A program made the position numbers and the translations under genes. Below are positions 38,739 to 46,088 of a stretch of 64,000 bases of DNA, one piece after another. The notes under the pieces were generated by a model. The model made no database searches. It was not told the origin of the DNA and worked only from the letters and a program-made list of their open reading frames with translations. This DNA comes from an uncultured Lutibacter sp. (lineage in GTDB: Bacteria; Bacteroidota; Bacteroidia; Flavobacteriales; Flavobacteriaceae). The stretch is taken from the NCBI RefSeq assembly GCF_947495725.1, contig NZ_CANLZZ010000004.1:1-64000 (forward strand). Reading direction: 5' to 3'. Within the stretch, counting starts at the first letter, position 1. The number at the start of each line of letters is the position of its first letter.

Positions 38739-39933
38739 AAAGAAAACATTAGAAGATATTTTTAATGACGATGAACTTGGGATATTGGATTCAAAAGCTA
38801 AAAATTCTAACATTAAAACTGAAGATGAACGATTAATTGAGTCGTTTCAAGAGATTAATGCCTTTTTTGAAAAAAATAATCGTGAACCAGAGTCAACCAG
38901 TGTTACAGAATTTAAATTGAAGGCGAGATTAAACTCTTTAAGACAAGACCCAAAGAAGATTGAAATTTTAAAAGGTTATGATGAGTATAATTTATTGAAT
39001 ACAAAAGTTGAAGTTAAATCTGTAGCCGATATTTTAGATGATGATGACTTAGGAATATTAGATACTGATGAAACATTGGAAATATTTAAATTAAAAAATG
39101 TTCCAAGCTCAAAAGATAGAGCTGATTCTGATTTTGTTGCTAGAAGAAAGGCAATGAAAGAAAAAGATTTTGGAGAGTATGAGCATTTATTTAAAGAAGT
39201 ACATAAAGATTTACGTGAAGGAAAGCGACATTTAAAGAAATTTAAGAATCCAGAAAAAAACTTGGTTAAAGGTGGATATTATGTGCTTGATGGAGTTTTA
39301 CTTTATTTAGAGGAAATTGATTTAAGTAGGACATTAACGGATGAGCCAGTAAGTGATAAAAATAGAAAAGACGGCAGAACTCATATAATATTTGAAAATG
39401 GAACTGAAAGCAATATGCTTTATAGGTCTATTGGAAAGCAGTTGCTTGAAAACGGAAATATTGTGACTCACAATAAAGATACAGATGAAACTGCTTTACA
39501 AAATAATGCTAATGCAGTAAATGAGGACGACCAAGAATCTGGGTGGATATATATATTAAAATCCAAATCTTCAAATCCTAAAATAGCATCAATAAATAAT
39601 TTATATAAAATTGGCTACTCCACTGCTCCAGTTGTAGAACGTATTAAAAATGCATCAAAAGAGGCCACTTATTTAATGGCAGATGTGCATATTGTAGCAT
39701 CGTATAAATGCTACAATTTAAATACACAAAAATTTGAAAATTTACTTCATCGTTTTTTAGCATCGGCAAAACTGAATGTTGACGTATTTACTGAAAATGG
39801 AGTTAGAATTACACCACGAGAATGGTTTGTTGCTCCATTTGGAGTAATTGATAAATCAATTGATTTATTAATTAGTGGTGAAATTGTGAATTATAGGTAT
39901 GATGCTGAAAATTTTTTGATTATAGAAAAATAA
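38731..39933 (+). CDS. GIY-YIG (T5orf172/MUG113-like) nuclease-like protein
   Basis: A 400-residue protein, overlapping the helicase by 8 bp. The C-terminal third is a GIY-YIG-like domain: GWIYILKS, then LYKIGYS, VVERI with Arg, and the helix FENLLHRFL with the family Glu. The N-terminus carries two copies of a short acidic motif, DIFNDDELGILD (about 9-20) and DILDDDDLGILD (about 103-114), separated by a helical domain; these may dock onto a partner. It is the best candidate nuclease of the operon. Family members in this position have been annotated as GIY-YIG nucleases, but cleavage is unproven here. Confidence 0.8.
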   Translation: MRKKKTLEDIFNDDELGILDSKAKNSNIKTEDERLIESFQEINAFFEKNNREPESTSVTEFKLKARLNSLRQDPKKIEILKGYDEYNLLNTKVEVKSVADILDDDDLGILDTDETLEIFKLKNVPSSKDRADSDFVARRKAMKEKDFGEYEHLFKEVHKDLREGKRHLKKFKNPEKNLVKGGYYVLDGVLLYLEEIDLSRTLTDEPVSDKNRKDGRTHIIFENGTESNMLYRSIGKQLLENGNIVTHNKDTDETALQNNANAVNEDDQESGWIYILKSKSSNPKIASINNLYKIGYSTAPVVERIKNASKEATYLMADVHIVASYKCYNLNTQKFENLLHRFLASAKLNVDVFTENGVRITPREWFVAPFGVIDKSIDLLISGEIVNYRYDAENFLIIEK

Positions 39934-39960
39934 AATAATAATTCAGTTAATTAGTTGCTA

Positions 39961-42462
39961 ATGAACAGACTTAAATTAAAGTTTTTTGACAATAAAGAAA
40001 AATATAAAGAAAGAAAAGGTTTTTTTAAATTAATTCTTAATACTAGTAAAAATGCCTTATTGTTTTCCAGTGCTTTTATTGGCATTCTAGTTTTACTAGA
40101 TTTTTTTGCAAGACAAGTTTTTATTTGTTTAAAATTTTCGGAATACTCATTTTTAAATTCAATTTCTGAATATATCTATTTAATAAACAAACATATTGGT
40201 GTTAAATTTATTGAGTTTTTTAAAGATTTAATTGTAATTGTTGCTGGTGTACTGGGTGTTATTTTAGGTTTATTTTTCACATCATATTTAAACATAATTA
40301 CTTCTAAGTATTCAAATATAAACAGTGTTATCACAAATCAATTGTTAAATCAAAAAATATTGAACAGATATTTTAAGTTACTTGCAAATCTAGTCTCTTG
40401 TTCAATTATTTTTCAATTATTATTAATAATTGGATATAACCCAACATTGGTTAGCGTTCTCTTATTCACTTTTTCAGTTCTAATTACATTAACCTCTTTT
40501 ATCTTTTTCGGGAGGTATTCGCTAATTTATTTTAATGCGGGAAACTTAGTTGTTGATTTAATTGAAAATAACAACTTAGCTTTAAGAAGGTACGTCAATA
40601 ATAAAGAATACTTTAAAAAGAATAATAAGGGAGGTGAGATTCTCACGATTATTGGAAGGAATATTCAGAAAATAAGGCTTATTGTTGAAGAAAGTTCTAA
40701 ACCCCAACTTTCAAATACAAATTTTCGAAAAATATCAAACGATTTGTTAACTTTTTCAATTAGCTATAATTCAATTAAACATAAATTCCCATCCAATAAG
40801 AGCTGGCATAGAAAAATAAATGTTCATAAAAAGTGGGAAGAAGCTTCTAGTACTGAATTAAATATTTTTAATAGTACTGGCTCTTCTCTCATCCCAAAAT
40901 CAGTAGAAGATTACATAAATATTGAAAAACAAATTATTGAAAATCAGTTTTTTATATTTGAGAATATTGAAAAAGTAGCACAAAAGAATGAACTTATTTA
41001 CAATCAACTAAGCTATATACAAACTATTGCATTTCAGTGTGAATTTGAGATATATAAATTGTTATTTGATAGGCTGGAAAAAACAACTATAAAAACTATT
41101 GATAAAACAAATATTGATGAATACGCTTTGGAATATCAGGCTATTACTATTTATGCAAATCTTTTCATTCAATATCTAGTTGGATTCAATTATAATTTTG
41201 ACAGATTAATTACGGAAAACAATATTAGAAAACTAGCAATAAAAATACATACATTGAAAAATATTGATGATGTGTTTAATTATCCATATAAATTAAGAAT
41301 GTGGATTGATAATTATCAAGTTAAACTTAGAAAGGAAATTCACAATGAAGGGAATGTAAGGACACCTCTGTTCTATACTGAATATGAACTGGCGAAAAAT
41401 ATCCAGTTAATCTTTAAGGAGCATTTATTTGAGGTTTCACTAGACCTAATTAATAGAATACCTAATTTCTCAAAATTATTGAAAGAAACTAAATCACAAT
41501 ATGCGGAATTAAATGCATTTGTTTTTTTAAATGAATCACTTGATACTTTTAATAAAATTGATTATTTCTCAAATATTGTTAAATCAAAAATTGATAAAAC
41601 ATTAAATAATTTTAATTTAAAAAAAGCAATCGACTTTGAATTTTCAAAACAAGAAAAGTTATTAAAAGAAAGTAATAATGCAAGAATTGATTGTATCAAT
41701 GAAATATGGGAAGTTGGCAATGAAACGTTTGAAGTGAATAATAAAGATATTCCTGATATGTTCGGTGTTTATTATCAAATTATAAATAAAGATATTGTTG
41801 ATAAGGCCTTTTTTAATAATAGTGAAAGTTTAAAAAACTATATACACAAGTATTATAAATTTAATATTTTATACATCTTTAAGCTAAAAGAAGAAATTAA
41901 TGGCGACAATTTACATTATATATCTTCGAAACTATTTCCATTAATTGTTGATTTATTTGAAGTTTCATCAATTTCTTTTATTATGGCTCGTATCCATAAT
42001 CTCTCAAATATAGAGGAAGAAATCTTTAATTATTGGGATATTATATTTAAAGATGATGAAGTGGAAGAATTAAATTTCTGGAAGTTCATAATGGGCATTT
42101 ATAATTATTTTAACCATACATTTTTTTCTCTATCTTCATCATCTTTTGTCAATGAAGTAGCAAGAAAAAGAAGATTAGAGGATTTTTTAAAAGAAAGTGA
42201 TTTTGTTAGATTAGAGAATCAAAATGGTTCTGGAAGATTTCCATTGGGCAAAATATACGTATCAAATATTAATGACTATTATATTAAGTCAATTGTAACT
42301 AGATTAAGTACAGGTTATGGGAGTGGTTTGAAATCAGATGATTTATCAGAACTCTTTATAGAATTTTATTTACGCTCAAGAATAGCATTAAAAAGTTTAG
42401 AAATTAAAGAAACAAACTATGGCTCCAATCTCAAAAGATTTGTGGAAAGAGATATTGTTTAA
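39961..42462 (+). CDS. Large membrane-anchored protein of the defence operon
   Basis: About 833 residues starting at ATG 39961 (an in-frame TTG at 39955 is less likely). Four hydrophobic segments lie near the N-terminus (roughly residues 32-52, 88-110, 141-159 and 163-184). A soluble region of about 640 residues follows, rich in Lys, Asn, Glu and aromatic residues and mostly helical. I recognise no domain. It follows the GIY-YIG gene by 27 bp and overlaps the next gene by 44 bp, so it is part of the same transcript. A membrane effector or sensor for the restriction-like genes is a plausible role, by analogy with other defence systems. Confidence 0.72.
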   Translation: MNRLKLKFFDNKEKYKERKGFFKLILNTSKNALLFSSAFIGILVLLDFFARQVFICLKFSEYSFLNSISEYIYLINKHIGVKFIEFFKDLIVIVAGVLGVILGLFFTSYLNIITSKYSNINSVITNQLLNQKILNRYFKLLANLVSCSIIFQLLLIIGYNPTLVSVLLFTFSVLITLTSFIFFGRYSLIYFNAGNLVVDLIENNNLALRRYVNNKEYFKKNNKGGEILTIIGRNIQKIRLIVEESSKPQLSNTNFRKISNDLLTFSISYNSIKHKFPSNKSWHRKINVHKKWEEASSTELNIFNSTGSSLIPKSVEDYINIEKQIIENQFFIFENIEKVAQKNELIYNQLSYIQTIAFQCEFEIYKLLFDRLEKTTIKTIDKTNIDEYALEYQAITIYANLFIQYLVGFNYNFDRLITENNIRKLAIKIHTLKNIDDVFNYPYKLRMWIDNYQVKLRKEIHNEGNVRTPLFYTEYELAKNIQLIFKEHLFEVSLDLINRIPNFSKLLKETKSQYAELNAFVFLNESLDTFNKIDYFSNIVKSKIDKTLNNFNLKKAIDFEFSKQEKLLKESNNARIDCINEIWEVGNETFEVNNKDIPDMFGVYYQIINKDIVDKAFFNNSESLKNYIHKYYKFNILYIFKLKEEINGDNLHYISSKLFPLIVDLFEVSSISFIMARIHNLSNIEEEIFNYWDIIFKDDEVEELNFWKFIMGIYNYFNHTFFSLSSSSFVNEVARKRRLEDFLKESDFVRLENQNGSGRFPLGKIYVSNINDYYIKSIVTRLSTGYGSGLKSDDLSELFIEFYLRSRIALKSLEIKETNYGSNLKRFVERDIV

Positions 42463-43417
42463 CCAAGGGCTTCCTCTAATTGGGTCTAATAAACCAGATG
42501 AAGGAAATGGTTTCCATGATAGAGTATCTTGGGATATGAACTTTCACGAAAATCCATATCGACCTCAAAAAATGTTAGATAATGTTAAATTAAATCATTA
42601 TTTAGATAGCATTGGTGGTATGATTAATATGATTATTGATAACCACGAAGAATTCAAGGATGGAATTAAAATTGAGAATTGTTCTGAAAATTATTTAGCA
42701 ACAGTTAAAATGTATTTAGACAACTATAATTATAGAGGAAGAAATATTTTCTTTAATGAAATTACAGAGTGGTCTCGTCATTTTTGTAGGTACGGAAGAA
42801 TTATTTTTGAAATTGTTGGTTGGTATACTAATGATTCGTCTCAATTTTATGGTTATGAATTAAAAATGCTAAATAATGAATATTGCAAGATTAAAAGGAA
42901 GTCAATTATATATAATGCTCCGTTTTCAAAAAAAAAGGATAAAATAATTTATAAAAAAGAAAGGATTCCTTTAAACAAGTGTATAATTGTTGATTTTCCA
43001 AAAGAATTAGGTGGATATAAACAATTTGAAAATAAAATTTCAAAAGTTAATAATTTAGGGAGTCAATTTATGTCTATAGATGACCCAGGTAAAAATCTAG
43101 CTCATTTGAAGAATTGGGATAAAGAATTTGAAAAGATAATTTGTGATTGGGGAAGTATTACTCAATATGAAGGAGTAACAGATTATTATCAGGTTTTACT
43201 AAAGTTAAAATTTACAAAAACTGTTATACTTTGTCTAAATGAATTAATTAATTGTTTTGAACAGCTTATTGTTTATTTAAATTTTAAATTGAAGGAAAAG
43301 GCAAAAGTAGAAGTTGATTTAAATAAATATACTTTGAAAAATTATGTCTCAATTGAAGAAAAGTGGAAAAAAGGAGAATTGAGCTTTAAAGAGGCTAGTG
43401 ATTTTTATTTGAATTGA
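42419..43417 (+). CDS. Unknown protein, remotely portal-like
   Basis: A 332-residue soluble protein, overlapping the membrane-protein gene by 44 bp. The pattern EITEWSRHFCRYGRIIFEIVGWY, then GYELKMLNNEY, then IPLNKCIIVDF resembles the rise of a phage portal-protein core (helix, aromatic strand, LxxL strand, then IP..II strand). This is only a pattern-level impression. The C-terminal part is helical and Lys-rich. No other family recognised. Its tight coupling to the membrane protein suggests they act together. Confidence 0.55.
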   Translation: MAPISKDLWKEILFNQGLPLIGSNKPDEGNGFHDRVSWDMNFHENPYRPQKMLDNVKLNHYLDSIGGMINMIIDNHEEFKDGIKIENCSENYLATVKMYLDNYNYRGRNIFFNEITEWSRHFCRYGRIIFEIVGWYTNDSSQFYGYELKMLNNEYCKIKRKSIIYNAPFSKKKDKIIYKKERIPLNKCIIVDFPKELGGYKQFENKISKVNNLGSQFMSIDDPGKNLAHLKNWDKEFEKIICDWGSITQYEGVTDYYQVLLKLKFTKTVILCLNELINCFEQLIVYLNFKLKEKAKVEVDLNKYTLKNYVSIEEKWKKGELSFKEASDFYLN

Positions 43418-43477
43418 ATTTGTGTTTTATGAGCCAGACAGAATTACTTTTTAATAATTATATTAAATAATTATATG

Positions 43478-43519
43478 TTTATAACAAATTGCAAACATTA
43501 GTTTGCGGTTTGTTATAAA
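43478..43519. promoter_or_regulatory. Inverted-repeat operator overlapping a promoter
   Basis: TTTATAACAAATTGCAAAC (43478-43496) and its near-perfect reverse complement (43501-43519, 17 of 19 pairs) flank a 4-base centre. The right arm contains the TTTG -33 element of the promoter below, so a bound protein would block transcription. Confidence 0.75.
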
Positions 43520-43532
43520 TGTATTATCTTTG
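43502..43532 (+). promoter_or_regulatory. Promoter of the 43553-44586 unit
   Basis: TTTG (43502-43505), 19 bp, TATCTTTG (43525-43532): a textbook Bacteroidota promoter, 20 bp ahead of the ATG at 43553. Confidence 0.8.
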
Positions 43533-43552
43533 ATTAACTTAAAAACTTAGTC

Positions 43553-43867
43553 ATGGAAAATACGCCTGTACAAATCGCAAGAACAATTTTAAACCAAATT
43601 AAATATCAAGATAAATCTGCCTTAATGGCATGGGGAGCAAAAAACTTTGTTGCTCTATCAGAAACAAAATCTATTCTTGGAGGATTAAGCTTCCAAGTAA
43701 ACGGCTTAACTCATAAAGGTTGGGTAACTATTAAGCTAGATTGGTCAGATACCTATACTATAGTTTTCACAAATAAAAAACGTGAGGTTGTTAAAACTTC
43801 TGAGGGAGTTTATTGTGATATGTTAATTGATGTTATTGATTTTATAGAAGGAAAAAAAGTAGCCTAA
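43553..43867 (+). CDS. Small unknown protein coupled to serine recombinase
   Basis: A 104-residue protein of alpha/beta composition. It has a family feel known from plasmids and phages of Bacteroidota (VQIARTILNQIKY; ALMAWGAKNFVAL; GLTHKGWVTIKLDWSDTYTIVF; VYCDMLIDVIDFIEG), but with no assigned function that I know. Its stop overlaps the recombinase start (TAATGA-type junction at 43867). The pair is driven by a promoter covered by a large inverted repeat. Confidence 0.65.
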   Translation: MENTPVQIARTILNQIKYQDKSALMAWGAKNFVALSETKSILGGLSFQVNGLTHKGWVTIKLDWSDTYTIVFTNKKREVVKTSEGVYCDMLIDVIDFIEGKKVA

Positions 43868-44586
43868 TGAAAAAATATGTAGCATATTATAGAGTTTCAA
43901 CACAAAAACAAGGTAATTCTGGGCTTGGCTTACAAGCTCAGAAAAATGCTGTAGCCAATTATATTAGTGATAACGGTAACTTAGTCGGTGAGTTTACAGA
44001 AATAGAAACAGGAACACGCAAAAAGAAACGTGTTGAAATATACAAAGCTATAGAATTAGCTAAAGCCAATAAAGCAATCCTTGTAGTTGCTAAATTAGAT
44101 AGATTGGCTCGTGATGTAGAGTTCACCTCTGCCCTTTTTAATGGAAGTGTTGACTTTATATGTTGTGATAATCCAAACGCTAACAAACTTTCCATTCAAA
44201 TACTTTCAGTTATTGCCGAACACGAAGCTGACGTTATTTCCAAACGTATTAAGGATGCTCTTCAAGTAAAAAAAGATAAAATTGATAAAGGCATCTACAT
44301 TAATAAAGATGGCTCTACAATGACTCCTATTGACGGTCAAGTACGTTTAGGGAATCCAAATGGTTTTGGAAATTACCAAAAACTAGGTGTTCAAAAAATT
44401 AAAGAAAACGCACTTAATAACAAGAATAACATTCAAGCAATGGATGTAATTTGTTCAGCACGCAAAGAAGGAATGACCTTTCAAGCTATAGCTGACAAAC
44501 TAAACAAACTACAATACACTACTAGAAAAGGTAAGAAATTTAACCCTATCCAAGTTCAACGTCTTTATAAGAAATGTGAGGATTAA
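43867..44586 (+). CDS. Serine recombinase (resolvase/invertase family)
   Basis: A 239-residue protein with a resolvase N-terminal catalytic domain (about 1-150). The YYRVST start gives nucleophile Ser11; GLGLQAQ and KLDRLARD with the conserved arginines are present, as is HEADVISKRIKDAL of the E helix. A C-terminal HTH with a recombinase-type linker follows (KEGMTFQAIADKLN, VQRLYKK). It may resolve element multimers or invert a segment. The 19-bp inverted repeat upstream could be its site or its operator. It overlaps the preceding gene by one base. Confidence 0.88.
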   Translation: MKKYVAYYRVSTQKQGNSGLGLQAQKNAVANYISDNGNLVGEFTEIETGTRKKKRVEIYKAIELAKANKAILVVAKLDRLARDVEFTSALFNGSVDFICCDNPNANKLSIQILSVIAEHEADVISKRIKDALQVKKDKIDKGIYINKDGSTMTPIDGQVRLGNPNGFGNYQKLGVQKIKENALNNKNNIQAMDVICSARKEGMTFQAIADKLNKLQYTTRKGKKFNPIQVQRLYKKCED

Positions 44587-44605
44587 AATTAGTACCAATT
44601 TAGAT

Positions 44606-45115
44606 TTAAATATTATTTTGGTTTTCAATAGTTTTTGTAATAATATACTCTATAGTATTTGAATCAATTTTATTTAGGAATGATAAAGATTGGCTTTCAA
44701 GTTCATCATCTCTAAAATATTTATGAGTAAATGTACTTGTTTGGTTTGTAAAAATTATTTCTGGAATTTCCCGATTTAATTTAATACCAAAGTAATCTTT
44801 AAGTGCTGGTTTATTATACTTTATACTAGGGTCTATAATATAATTAATGTTATCAACATTTACTTCACACCATGTATGGTAATACCCTATATATTGACCT
44901 TTTAGTTTAAATTTTCCATACTGAGCATATTTATTTTTCGAATCTTTAATATGAAGAGCAAGTCTACCTGTTACTTTTTCTGAAACAAACCCTTGCCTAT
45001 TAAGTATTTCAGACATACAATGCCCCAACAAATAGCATCCTCCAGCCAGAGAATTAGGATATACCTCTTCTATTATTTCTTGTAAGTTCTGTGCAATATT
45101 ATTTATTTTTTTCAT
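44606..45115 (-). CDS. Transglutaminase-like cysteine protein
   Basis: A 169-residue soluble protein with a plausible papain/transglutaminase-like triad: Cys27 in SLAGGCYLLGH at the start of a helix, His80 in YYHTWCEV on a strand, and Asp95 in YIIDPSIKY. The order and spacing match transglutaminase-like proteins. It lies on the opposite strand to the E1 cargo, with the 94-residue gene upstream by 72 bp. Substrate and role are unknown. A cysteine peptidase used in defence or an accessory modifier are options. Confidence 0.65.
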   Translation of the reverse strand: MKKINNIAQNLQEIIEEVYPNSLAGGCYLLGHCMSEILNRQGFVSEKVTGRLALHIKDSKNKYAQYGKFKLKGQYIGYYHTWCEVNVDNINYIIDPSIKYNKPALKDYFGIKLNREIPEIIFTNQTSTFTHKYFRDDELESQSLSFLNKIDSNTIEYIITKTIENQNNI

Positions 45116-45187
45116 AATTTATCTATTTAGTTATTTAAAGTTATTTCATTTACAGTTACTCTATAGCAATACATACCATAAGAAATA

Positions 45188-45472
45188 TTAATTATTTAAT
45201 TCAGTATACTTTTTAGAATGCTCGTTAACTATATTATTATTTTGAATTACACTGTAATCAATTACTCCATACATAATATTGGTTTTATCGTACACTGACG
45301 CAAGTACATCTCCTTTTGAAAACTTATCACGCTCTCCCTTTTTAAATGCAACAGATAGCGAGAAATCTTCTTTATTGAACATTGCAAAAGCAATTGGTTC
45401 TGAACCTTGAAAAATAATACCATAATCACCATTTAATTCTGTTAACTCGAATCTTAATTTGTTTTCAATCAT
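45188..45472 (-). CDS. Small unknown protein of E1
   Basis: A 94-residue beta-rich protein (KLRFELTELNGDYGIIFQG; PIAFAMFNKEDFSLSVAFKKGE; GDVLASVYDKTNIMYGVIDYSV). No family recognised. It lies 72 bp upstream of the transglutaminase-like gene on the same strand, so the two may be co-transcribed. The start ATG at 45472 is preceded by AT-rich DNA and the end region of E1. Confidence 0.55.
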   Translation of the reverse strand: MIENKLRFELTELNGDYGIIFQGSEPIAFAMFNKEDFSLSVAFKKGERDKFSKGDVLASVYDKTNIMYGVIDYSVIQNNNIVNEHSKKYTELNN

Positions 45473-45846
45473 AATTTATTGTTTTAAATTGTTACTAATT
45501 ATTTACACTGCAAATATCTGAGAAATCTCTAGGTATAGCGAGGGATTCCCTCGCATTCCCTATAAATAATTTTGAAAACTAAATGAAATTGATTCTATTA
45601 TATAATTGAAATTATTGGCAATAATTACTTCTAGGGTTCTGTTCCAAAAAACTTCGAGGGTTCTGTTCCTACTTATTCAATTAAGCATCTTGTGATATTA
45701 TTTTTAAGAATTACACTATATTAGCATTTCAATTAAACATTGAAGAAATTAGAAGTAAAACAACGAGAGTTACCCTATCGGTTACCCTAAAAAGTTAATC
45801 TCTGGGAAGTACTATAAACACTAGTGTTACAAGGTAGGTGGAAGAA
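45473..45846. other. Right-end non-coding region of E1
   Basis: No gene seen. It holds the reversed 23-bp E1 repeat (45538-45560), two 13-bp direct repeats AGGGTTCTGTTCC (45633-45645 and 45657-45669), and two GTTACCC arm-type words (45769-45775 and 45781-45787) before the attachment core. Confidence 0.6.
45538..45560 (-). repeat. E1 23-bp repeat, copy 3 (reverse)
   Basis: On the minus strand it reads GGGAATG, CGA, GGGAATCCCT, C, GC, matching the copies at 28682 and 31142. Confidence 0.8.
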
Positions 45847-45860
45847 CCTCTTTCTCCGCT
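45847..45860. other. Attachment site at the E1/E2 junction
   Basis: CCTCTTTCTCCGCT, identical to the tRNA-Ser 3' end. It shares 17 bases with 28501-28517 (through GAT) and, with the preceding A, 15 bases with 62941-62955. Confidence 0.88.
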
Positions 45861-45881
45861 GATTTATAATCAAAATCACCC

Positions 45882-45919
45882 AAAGTCCTGTAAATATTGA
45901 GTTTACGGGACTTTTTTTA
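45882..45919 (+). terminator. Element-borne terminator (E2 left end)
   Basis: AAAGTCCTGTAAA and TTTACGGGACTTT pair (one mismatch) around a short loop, followed by a T tract. It would have ended the tRNA-Ser transcript when E2 was alone at the site. Confidence 0.8.
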
Positions 45920-45960
45920 TACCCCAATTTCTCAAAATTTATAATAAATACTATTCAATT

Positions 45961-46085
45961 GGTGACCCTAAAGGTGACCTTTCAAAAACCTTAAAAAGGA
46001 CACCTATTTGTTAATAAGTAATTGTATATTAACAACTTACGTGTTTATATATTTCGTATATTAATGTATAATTTTAAAGGTCACC
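45961..46085. promoter_or_regulatory. Putative integrase arm-type sites, E2 left end
   Basis: GGTGACC occurs at 45961-45967 and 45973-45979, and its reverse GGTCACC at 46079-46085, just before the integrase ATG. GGTGACCC recurs at the right end (62876-62883) with GGTTACC at 62864-62870. The set differs from the GTTACCC words of E1. Confidence 0.5.
46047..46059 (+). promoter_or_regulatory. Shared E2 promoter-like 13-mer, copy at integrase
   Basis: ATATATTTCGTAT, identical to 62554-62566 and sharing TTTCGTAT with 47451-47458. Each copy lies upstream of an E2 gene. Confidence 0.5.
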
Positions 46086-46088
46086 AGA

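Larger units (their letters stand above)
28515..45860. mobile_element. Integrative element E1
   Basis: A 17.3-kb element bounded by 14-17-bp direct repeats of the tRNA-Ser 3' end. From left to right it holds terminator and arm-site region, tyrosine recombinase, unknown gene, HTH gene, primase-like gene, putative origin region, a five-gene defence-like operon, a serine recombinase unit, and two minus-strand genes. There are no conjugation, capsid or terminase genes, so it is either mobilised in trans or a satellite-like island. An identical-size-class element (E2) abuts it directly. Confidence 0.85.

Noticed and set aside
34077-43417. BREX, DISARM or a standard type I restriction system
   Set aside because: There are no PglZ, BrxC, DUF1998 helicase, PLD or HsdS-type genes. 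Only the methyltransferase and helicase are generic.
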